Origin: Actinomycetes bacterium
GTDB lineage: Bacteria; Actinomycetota; Acidimicrobiia; Acidimicrobiales; Palsa-688
Length of the DNA: 8,445 nt
Assembly (NCBI GenBank): GCA_021819345.1
Contig: JAKARG010000126.1
Span: 1-8,445, forward strand
Reading direction: 5' to 3'
The notes beneath the pieces were generated by a model that did not search any database, was not told the origin of the DNA, and saw only the letters and a program-made list of their open reading frames with translations. Position numbers and translations under genes: made by a program. This document shows positions 1 to 5,570 of this stretch, piece after piece (the stretch's first letter is position 1; each line of letters starts with the position of its first letter).

Positions 1-47
1 CAGGGGCGGATGGTGACGGCCTCGGCGCCAACCGTCCCACTCGTCAT
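1..47 (-). CDS. Probable 5' end of an unidentified minus-strand gene, cut by the window edge
   Basis: An ATG at 47..45 on the minus strand opens a frame that stays open to the left edge and reads MTSGTVGAEAVTIRP. Only 15 codons are visible, so no family can be named. The ending 'VTIRP' resembles the first strand of some GNAT acetyltransferases, but that is only a hint. The call rests mainly on what lies upstream: a GAGGTG ribosome-binding-like box at 68..63 and a promoter-like pair at 109..81 line up in the correct order and spacing. If real, the gene is divergent from the rhodanese-ThiF gene at 205. The ATG is about 15 bases from the SD-like box, which is rather long, so the true start could differ. 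Confidence 0.35.
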   Translation of the reverse strand, partial: MTSGTVGAEAVTIRP

Positions 48-80
48 GCCGGGTCCGGTCCCCACCTCGCACTCTGGCTC

Positions 81-109
81 CTGCTATTTCATGATGTCTC
101 AGGTGTCAA
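81..109 (-). promoter_or_regulatory. Candidate sigma-70-type promoter reading leftwards
   Basis: On the minus strand a perfect TTGACA (109..104) is followed after 17 bases by TAGCAG (86..81), a poor -10 match (3 of 6). Transcription would start near 74, just before the GAGGTG box at 68..63 and the ATG at 47. This is also the most A/T-rich part of the left-hand intergenic region. The -35 hexamer is seen directly; promoter function is inferred. Confidence 0.4.
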
Positions 110-193
110 GAGCAAGCTGTACGCCGGCGACGCGGCCGGCGGGGAATGCTGACCGATCAGGTAGTGTTTGACGAGGAGATCGAGCCCGCCACC

Positions 194-200
194 AGGGAGG
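194..200 (+). promoter_or_regulatory. Shine-Dalgarno for the rhodanese-ThiF gene
   Basis: AGGGAGG at 194-200 lies four bases before GTG 205. It supports GTG 205 as the start and marks this gene as translated from a leadered mRNA, unlike three other genes in the window. A TANNNT-type box (TAGTGT, 162-167) lies at a suitable distance upstream to be its -10, but no -35 is apparent. Confidence 0.6.
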
Positions 201-204
201 CCCC

Positions 205-1383
205 GTGCCGAGTTTCCGTGACCTGCTGAAGTCCGCCAAGGAGCGCATCGAGGAGGTCGACACCGCCGCTGCGGCGGCCCTCCTAGCAGATCCGGCCACG
301 GTGGTGCTCGACGTGAGAGAGCCCGACGAGTACGAGCAGGGTGCACTACCGCGCGCCGTGCACATCCCCCGGGGCTTCCTCGAGAGCCAGGCCGAGCAGA
401 AGCTCCCCGACCCCGACGCTCCGATCGTCGTCTACTGCGCCGGCGGGATGCGCAGCGCTTTCGCTGCGGCCACCCTCGCCGAGCTCGGGTACCGCAACGT
501 CGTCTCGATGGACGGCGGGTTCAACAAGTGGAAGGACGAGGGCCGGGACTGGCGCACCCCGGCGACGCTCACCCCCGAGCAGCGCAACCGCTACCAGCGC
601 CACCTGCTGCTGCCCGAGGTCGACGTCGCCGGCCAGCAGCGGCTGCTCGACTCCAAGGTCCTCCTGATCGGCGCCGGCGGCCTCGGCTCCCCCGCGGCGA
701 TGTACCTGGCGGCGGCCGGCGTCGGGACCCTCGGGGTCATCGACATGGACGTGGTCGACGCCTCCAACCTGCAGCGCCAGATCCTCCACAGCCTGGAGAG
801 GATCGGGGAGCGCAAGGTCGACTCGGCCAAGAAGACCCTCACCGCCATGAACCCCGACGTCAACGTGGTCACCTACGACGTGCGCCTCGGGGCCGACAAC
901 ATCACGGACATCTTCGCCGGCTACGACGTGATCCTCGACGGCACCGACAACTTCCCGACCCGCTACCTGGTCAACGACGCGTCGGTGAAGCTCGACATCC
1001 CGGTGGTGCACGGGTCGATCTTCCGCTTCGAGGGCCAGGCTTCGGTCTACCGGCCACACGATGGGCCCTGCTACCGCTGCCAGGTGCCCGAGCCCCCGCC
1101 GCCCGAGCTGGCTCCGAGCTGTGCGGAGGCCGGGGTGCTCGGTGTCCTGCCCGGGATCATCGGGAGCATCCAGGCGATGGAGTCGATCAAGCTGCTGCTC
1201 GGCCTCGGCGATCCGCTCGTCGGCCGCCTCCTCGCCTACGACGCGCTCGAGCAGAGCTTCCGGACCTTCAAGGTCAACCGTGACCCGCAGTGCCCGACCT
1301 GCTCGGTCCCGCCCGACCAGGTGGTGATCGCCGAGTACGACCAGGGCTGCATGCCGCACCCGATCGCGCCTCCCGGCTCCTGA
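205..1383 (+). CDS. moeZ: Rhodanese-ThiF/MoeB fusion: sulfur-carrier adenylyltransferase/sulfurtransferase (MoeZ-like, domains reversed)
   Basis: The 392-residue cytoplasmic protein should adenylate the C-terminal glycine of a small ubiquitin-like sulfur carrier (MoaD, ThiS or CysO type) and supply the sulfur as a rhodanese persulfide. Residues about 15-117 form a rhodanese domain with the active-site loop CAGGMRS, Cys78 being the expected persulfide residue. Residues about 122-385 form the ThiF/MoeB E1-like domain, starting with the typical 'RYQRHLLLPEV' segment. It has the nucleotide loop GAGGLG (156-161), the acidic end of the next strand (VIDMD, 178-182), SNLQRQ (187-192), DGTDNF (245-250) and two CxxC zinc pairs (Cys289/292 and Cys363/366). 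Cys306 lies in the crossover-loop region (SCAEAGVLG). In MOCS3 and mycobacterial MoeZ the rhodanese domain follows the ThiF domain; here it precedes it. No carrier protein, JAMM peptidase or molybdopterin gene is nearby, so the pathway served (molybdopterin, thiamine, cysteine or tRNA thiolation) is open. GTG 205 is chosen for its strong SD. Confidence 0.9.
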   Translation: MPSFRDLLKSAKERIEEVDTAAAAALLADPATVVLDVREPDEYEQGALPRAVHIPRGFLESQAEQKLPDPDAPIVVYCAGGMRSAFAAATLAELGYRNVVSMDGGFNKWKDEGRDWRTPATLTPEQRNRYQRHLLLPEVDVAGQQRLLDSKVLLIGAGGLGSPAAMYLAAAGVGTLGVIDMDVVDASNLQRQILHSLERIGERKVDSAKKTLTAMNPDVNVVTYDVRLGADNITDIFAGYDVILDGTDNFPTRYLVNDASVKLDIPVVHGSIFRFEGQASVYRPHDGPCYRCQVPEPPPPELAPSCAEAGVLGVLPGIIGSIQAMESIKLLLGLGDPLVGRLLAYDALEQSFRTFKVNRDPQCPTCSVPPDQVVIAEYDQGCMPHPIAPPGS

Positions 1384-1425
1384 AGGGCGCCCGGCTCCTC
1401 GGCGCCGCCCGGCTCCCGAGGGGAG
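1372..1425 (+). repeat. Three imperfect 18-base direct repeats across the moeZ-like stop codon
   Basis: CCCGGCTCC occurs at 1372-1380, 1390-1398 and 1408-1416, exactly 18 bases apart. The first copy encodes the last residues of the rhodanese-ThiF protein and the TGA stop lies just after it; the other two are untranslated. The rest of each unit is only partly conserved. A related GGCTCCCGGG lies at 1511-1520, immediately before the mutase start. This looks like slippage-prone low-complexity DNA; no function is claimed. Confidence 0.55.
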
Positions 1426-1453
1426 GGGGGCTCGCCCGCCAGGAGAGCCCAGC

Positions 1454-1477
1454 AGGGGAAAGGGCGGCCCTTCCCCT
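1454..1477. terminator. GC-rich hairpin between the rhodanese-ThiF and mutase genes
   Basis: AGGGGAA (1454-1460) pairs with TTCCCCT (1471-1477), and GGG/CCC pair inside with one bulged A and a CGG loop, giving about 10 base pairs. No T-run follows. Such hairpins often sit between genes in high-GC actinobacteria and may end transcription or protect the upstream mRNA 3' end. The apparent separate promoter for the mutase downstream fits an operon boundary here. Terminator activity is inferred. Confidence 0.4.
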
Positions 1478-1508
1478 CCTCGGGCCCACCGAGCCCGCCC
1501 GCCCCTCC

Positions 1509-1514
1509 TAGGCT
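1509..1514 (+). promoter_or_regulatory. Candidate -10 box of a leaderless mutase mRNA
   Basis: TAGGCT fits the TANNNT -10 pattern and ends seven bases before ATG 1522, so transcription would begin at or within a base or two of the start codon. There is no convincing Shine-Dalgarno for this gene (only GGGG touching the ATG) and no recognisable -35. The same arrangement recurs at 3180 and 8212. Confidence 0.45.
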
Positions 1515-1521
1515 CCCGGGG

Positions 1522-3096
1522 ATGGCTGAGGAGCGGGCGACGGACTCGGGCATTAGGATCCGGCCGGTCTACCGACCGGGCGACCTCGACGGCTGGGACC
1601 CCTCCGAGCGGCTCGGCGAGCCGGGTGAGCCCCCCTTCACCCGGGGGATCCACCCCGACATGTACCGGGGGCGGCCCTGGACGATCAGGCAGTACTCGGG
1701 CTTCGGGACCGCCGAGGCGACCAACGAGCGCTGGAAGCTGCTGCTCGCCGCCGGCAGCACCGGCCTGTCCTGCGCGTTCGACCTACCGACCCAGATGGGC
1801 TACGACTCCGACCATCCCCGCTCCGAGGGCGAGGTCGGCCGGGTCGGGGTGGCGATCGACTCGATCGACGACATGCGCCTCCTGCTCGACGGCCTCCCCC
1901 TCGACCAGGTCACCACCTCGATGACGATCAACGCCACCGCAGCGGTCCTCCTCCTCCTCTACCAGCTGGTCGCGGAGGAGCGGGGCGTGGACCCGAGCCT
2001 CCTCGGCGGGACGGTGCAAAACGACATCCTGAAGGAGTACGTCGCCCGGGGGACCTTCATCTTCCCGCCGCGACCGTCGATGCGGATCGTCACCGACATC
2101 TTCGCCTACTGCCGCGAGCACCTACCTCGCTGGAACACGATCTCGGTCTCCGGCTACCACATCCGCGAGGCCGGTTCGACGGCGGTCCAGGAGGTGGCCT
2201 TCACCCTCGCCAACGCGGTGGCCTACGTGCAGGCGGCGCTCGACGCCGGACTTCCGGTCGACGCGGTCGGGGCCCGGCTCAGCTTCTTCTGGAACGCCCA
2301 CAACAACCTCTTCGAGGAGGTGGCCAAGTTCCGCGCCGCCCGGAGGATGTGGGCCCGGATCATGGCGGAGCGCTTCGGCGCCAGCGACCGCCGCAGCCTG
2401 GTGATGCGCTTCCACACCCAGACCGGCGGATCGACCCTCACCGCCCAGCAGCCGGACAACAACGTCGCGCGAGTCACCCTCCAATCCCTCGCCGCAGTGC
2501 TCGGTGGCACCCAGAGCTTGCACTCCAACGGCTTCGACGAGGCGCTCGGTCTTCCCACCGAGCGCGCCGCGCGCATCGCGCTGCGGACCCAGCAGATCAT
2601 CGCCCACGAGTCGGGGGTGGCCGACACGGTCGACCCGCTCGGGGGCTCCTACTTCGTCGAGTCGCTCACCGACGAGCTGGAGGCTGCCGCCTGGGCCTAC
2701 CTCGAGCGCATCGACGCGATGGGTGGGGCGGTGGCGGCGATCGAGGCCGGCTACGTCCAGGACGAGATCGAGCAGGCCGCCTACGAGCACGCGAAGGCCG
2801 TGGACCGGGGGGACAAGGTGGTCGTCGGGGTCAACCGCTTCTCCGACGACGAGACGGCGCCGGTCGAGGTGTTCCCGATCGACCCCGCCGGCGCGGCCCG
2901 TCAGGTCGAGCGGGTGCGGGCCACCCGGGCCTCGAGGGACGCCGGAGCGGTGGAGGCGGCGCTCGCCGACGTGGCGACCGCCGCCAGGGGGACCGCCAAC
3001 CTGCTGCCCCCGATGAGAGAGGCCCTCCGCCGGCGGGCCACCCTCGGCGAGGTGAGCGACACCCTGCGCTCCGAGCTCGGCGTCCACCGGCCCTGA
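1522..3096 (+). CDS. Methylmalonyl-CoA mutase large (catalytic) subunit, without the B12-binding domain
   Basis: The 524-residue protein is the substrate-binding TIM-barrel part of an adenosylcobalamin-dependent acyl-CoA mutase, which interconverts (R)-methylmalonyl-CoA and succinyl-CoA. Family signatures include RPWTIRQYSGFGTAE (51-65), DLPTQMGYDSDHP (87-99), TVQNDILKEY (164-173), SGYHIREAG (210-218) and TQSLHSNGFDEAL (330-342). By motif alignment to the Propionibacterium enzyme, Tyr58 matches Tyr89, Arg176 matches Arg207, and Tyr212-His213 match Tyr243-His244. Tyr89 and Arg207 bind the substrate carboxylate; isobutyryl-CoA mutase has Phe and Gln there and 2-hydroxyisobutyryl-CoA mutase has Ile and Gln. 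This supports methylmalonyl-CoA as substrate. The fused enzymes are about 700-750 residues; here the C-terminal cobalamin domain with its DxHxxG motif is absent, so a separate small subunit of roughly 130-150 residues is needed and is not in the window. ATG 1522 is the first ATG, GTG or TTG in frame after the upstream in-frame stop at 1381. Confidence 0.9.
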   Translation: MAEERATDSGIRIRPVYRPGDLDGWDPSERLGEPGEPPFTRGIHPDMYRGRPWTIRQYSGFGTAEATNERWKLLLAAGSTGLSCAFDLPTQMGYDSDHPRSEGEVGRVGVAIDSIDDMRLLLDGLPLDQVTTSMTINATAAVLLLLYQLVAEERGVDPSLLGGTVQNDILKEYVARGTFIFPPRPSMRIVTDIFAYCREHLPRWNTISVSGYHIREAGSTAVQEVAFTLANAVAYVQAALDAGLPVDAVGARLSFFWNAHNNLFEEVAKFRAARRMWARIMAERFGASDRRSLVMRFHTQTGGSTLTAQQPDNNVARVTLQSLAAVLGGTQSLHSNGFDEALGLPTERAARIALRTQQIIAHESGVADTVDPLGGSYFVESLTDELEAAAWAYLERIDAMGGAVAAIEAGYVQDEIEQAAYEHAKAVDRGDKVVVGVNRFSDDETAPVEVFPIDPAGAARQVERVRATRASRDAGAVEAALADVATAARGTANLLPPMREALRRRATLGEVSDTLRSELGVHRP

Positions 3097-3179
3097 GCAG
3101 CCTCGCGGACCGTCACCTTGGTCGCTGGCCGCGGGCGAGCGACGCCGGCGCTGCCTGGAACTGCCCGCCGGCCGCCTCG

Positions 3180-3185
3180 TAGGTT
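3180..3185 (+). promoter_or_regulatory. Candidate -10 box of a leaderless acyltransferase mRNA
   Basis: TAGGTT (TANNNT) ends eight bases before GTG 3194, placing the predicted transcript start at or next to the start codon. The bases between (GGTGGGGC) could also act as a weak Shine-Dalgarno if transcription starts further upstream. No clear -35 is seen. Confidence 0.4.
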
Positions 3186-3193
3186 GGTGGGGC

Positions 3194-5542
3194 GTGACCG
3201 AGACGCCGGCGGCGGGAGGGGCGGTCCGAGACAGCGGGGCAGGGCGTCAGCGGTCGCGCCGGAGGGCGGGGTTCCGCCCCGACATCGAAGGGCTGCGGGC
3301 GGTCGCGATCCTCGCGGTGGTCGCCTACCACGCCCACGTCGGCTTCCTCTCGGGTGGCTACATCGGCGTCGACGTGTTCTTCGTCATCTCCGGGTACCTG
3401 ATCACCGACCTGCTGTGGCGCGAGCTGGCCAGCACAGGTGGGGTGTCCCTGCGGGGCTTCTACGCCCGTCGTGCCCGCCGCCTGCTCCCCGCCGCCATGC
3501 TCGTGCTGGTGGTGACGGTCGTCGCGTCGGCGCTGCTCATGCCTCCGCTGCTCGTCGGGACGGTCTGGAAGGACGCGGTCGCCTGTGCGCTCTACGTGGG
3601 CAACTATCGCTTCGCCCTCCAGCAGACCGACTACCTGGCGGTCTCGACCTCGGTGTCGCCCCTGCTGCACTACTGGTCGCTCGGGGTGGAGGAGCAGTTC
3701 TACCTGGTGTGGCCGCTCCTGCTGGTCGCCTCGGCGGCTCTCTGGCGCAGCGCGAGGCGCCGCCCGAGCGCCCATTCCCGGCCGATCGTCGAGGTCCCGC
3801 CCCGGGTCGTCGCCTTCGGCGCGCTGGCGGCGCTCTGCGCCGGCTCGTTCGCACTGTCGCTGTGGCTGACCCGGGTGGACGAGCCGTGGGCGTTCTTCTC
3901 GCTGCCCACCCGAGCCTGGGAGCTGGGGCTCGGGGGGCTTCTGGCTCTGGCCACCCCGGAGCTGCGCCGGGCGCTCGGGAGGGCACCTGGGCTCGCGGCC
4001 GCCCTCGGCTGGGGCGGGTTGGCGGCCATCGTGGTCGGCTGCCTGGCCTTCGGGGCGGACACCCCGTTCCCGGGGACCGCCGCCCTCGTGCCGGTCCTCG
4101 GTGCCGGCGGGGTGATCGCCGGCGGCCTCGCCGCAGGGCCTCGGGGCCCGGTGGCGCTGCTCGGAACTGCGCCGATGCGCGCCGGCGGGCGGATCTCCTA
4201 CTCGTGGTACCTGTGGCACTACCCGGTGCTCGTGCTCGCGCCCTATGCCCTCGGGGGGACCGTGCCGGAGTGGGGATATGTCGCCCTCGCCGCCGGCAGC
4301 GGGGTGCTCGCCGCCCTCACCTACCGGTTCGTGGAGCGCCCGGTGCGCTTCGCCCCCCGCCTCACCCGCAGCCCCGGCCGGTCGCTGCGGACCGGACTGG
4401 CGCTGTCGATGGCCGGCGTCGTGGCGAGCGGCGCGGTGGCGCTGTCGGTACCGACCGTCACCGGTCACCGCCGGGCCCCGGTGGCTGCGATCCGACCGAC
4501 CGGCGGGTCCGCTGCCGCGGCTCGGGGTGCGTCCCGCTCCGGTCCCGGCACCTCCGGCCCGGCAGGCTCGGACGCCACGACCACCACGACCGTGCCGGCC
4601 GAGGTCTCGGCGCTGCGCTCCGCCGAGGCGCAGGTGGAGGCGGCGGTCGACGCAGCGGTCGGCACCATGACGCTGCCGTCCAACCTCGACCCGCCGCTGT
4701 CGCAGGCCGCGGCGAGCGAGCCCCCGCCGATGGTCGACGGGTGCCTGCTCGGCTTCACCCAGGTGGTCGGCCCCACCTGCCTGTTCGGCGACACGAGCGC
4801 CACCCGCTCGATCGTGCTGCTCGGCGACTCGCACGCCTCGATGTGGTACCCCGCGGTGGAGGCCTACGCGCTGGCGCGCCACTACCGGCTGTACGTCTGG
4901 ACCAAGGCGGCCTGCCCGCCGGTGGACATCTCCTTGTTCAGCCCGGTCCTCGGTCGTACCGACACCCCCTGCGCCGACTGGCGGGCCGGGGTGCTCGCCC
5001 ACCTGGGAAGCGTCCACCCCTCGATGGTCATCCTCGGCGTCGCCCCCAACTACGACGCCGCCTACGGCGTGGTCCAAGACGGGCCGGCGTGGAACCGGGG
5101 GCTGCAGCAGGTCGTCCGCTCCGCACAGTCGACCGGGGCCCGGGTCGTGGTGATGGGCTCGATCCCATCTCCGCCCGACTACATACCGATCTGCCTCTCC
5201 GCCCACCCCGACGACGTGGCCCACTGCGACTTCCCGAGGATCGGGCACCGGATCTCCGGCGGAGGGTTGGACGGCAACGACCAGCCGGGAACCCTCGCCG
5301 AGGAGGCGGCGGTCCGGGCGACGGGGGCCGACTACGTCTACGTCGAGCCCTGGTTCTGCGGTCCGGTCACCTGCCCGGTGGTGGTCGACAACCTGCTGGT
5401 CTACCGGGACAACAGCCACATCACCGTCCAGTGGGCGACCTACCTCGCGCCGCTCGTCGGTGACGAGCTGGCCCTCGCCATGAGCAGCTCGGGGTCCGGG
5501 GGCGCCCGCGAGGGGAAGTCGAGCTCTCCGCCGGCGGGCTGA
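3194..5542 (+). CDS. Membrane acyltransferase (AT3/OafA family) with C-terminal extracytoplasmic SGNH domain
   Basis: The 782-residue protein probably moves acetyl or another acyl group across the membrane onto a cell-surface glycan or glycolipid; the acceptor cannot be read from the sequence. A basic, disordered N-terminus (about 1-27) is followed by the AT3 membrane domain (about 28-420, roughly 10-11 hydrophobic segments). It has FRPDIEGLRA (27-36), the conserved His46 in AYHAH, GVDVFFVISGYLIT (58-71), ARRARRLLP (91-99), SLGVEEQFYLVWP (162-174) and SYSWYLWHYP (335-344). A linker rich in Ala, Gly, Ser and Thr (about 421-510, including five consecutive Thr at 462-466) leads to an SGNH hydrolase-like domain (about 515-765). 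That domain has GDSH (544-547, nucleophile Ser546) and a late DNSH (739-742) giving the Asp/His pair, so its triad looks intact. Eight cysteines lie in this outer domain. The fusion resembles O-antigen and peptidoglycan O-acetyltransferases of the OafA/OatA type. It is flanked by metabolic genes, so the context gives no substrate. Confidence 0.88.
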   Translation: MTETPAAGGAVRDSGAGRQRSRRRAGFRPDIEGLRAVAILAVVAYHAHVGFLSGGYIGVDVFFVISGYLITDLLWRELASTGGVSLRGFYARRARRLLPAAMLVLVVTVVASALLMPPLLVGTVWKDAVACALYVGNYRFALQQTDYLAVSTSVSPLLHYWSLGVEEQFYLVWPLLLVASAALWRSARRRPSAHSRPIVEVPPRVVAFGALAALCAGSFALSLWLTRVDEPWAFFSLPTRAWELGLGGLLALATPELRRALGRAPGLAAALGWGGLAAIVVGCLAFGADTPFPGTAALVPVLGAGGVIAGGLAAGPRGPVALLGTAPMRAGGRISYSWYLWHYPVLVLAPYALGGTVPEWGYVALAAGSGVLAALTYRFVERPVRFAPRLTRSPGRSLRTGLALSMAGVVASGAVALSVPTVTGHRRAPVAAIRPTGGSAAAARGASRSGPGTSGPAGSDATTTTTVPAEVSALRSAEAQVEAAVDAAVGTMTLPSNLDPPLSQAAASEPPPMVDGCLLGFTQVVGPTCLFGDTSATRSIVLLGDSHASMWYPAVEAYALARHYRLYVWTKAACPPVDISLFSPVLGRTDTPCADWRAGVLAHLGSVHPSMVILGVAPNYDAAYGVVQDGPAWNRGLQQVVRSAQSTGARVVVMGSIPSPPDYIPICLSAHPDDVAHCDFPRIGHRISGGGLDGNDQPGTLAEEAAVRATGADYVYVEPWFCGPVTCPVVVDNLLVYRDNSHITVQWATYLAPLVGDELALAMSSSGSGGAREGKSSSPPAG

Positions 5543-5544
5543 CC

Positions 5545-5556
5545 ACCCCTCGGGGT
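5545..5556. terminator. Small inverted repeat between convergent genes
   Basis: ACCCC (5545-5549) and GGGGT (5552-5556) form a short perfect inverted repeat in the 28-base gap between the convergent acyltransferase and carboxylase genes. The stem is only 4-5 base pairs with a tight loop and no T-run, so any role as a bidirectional terminator is weakly supported. Confidence 0.25.
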
Positions 5557-5570
5557 CTACCGCCCGTGGC

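Noticed and set aside
48..204. Short plus-strand frames in the left intergenic region as a small gene
   Set aside because: The open stretch in frame 1 has no plausible ribosome site and no recognisable protein, and it crosses the A/T-richer promoter-like segment.
346..1653. A 435-codon minus-strand frame opposite the rhodanese-ThiF gene
   Set aside because: No domain signature; the plus strand is clearly coding with two complete domains. Its presence reflects codon bias.
3113..5419. A 768-codon open frame on the minus strand opposite the acyltransferase
   Set aside because: Its product is low-complexity, rich in Arg, Gly, Pro, Asp and His, with no recognisable domain, while the plus strand encodes a full AT3-SGNH protein with intact motifs. 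Long antisense frames are a by-product of GC-biased third positions.
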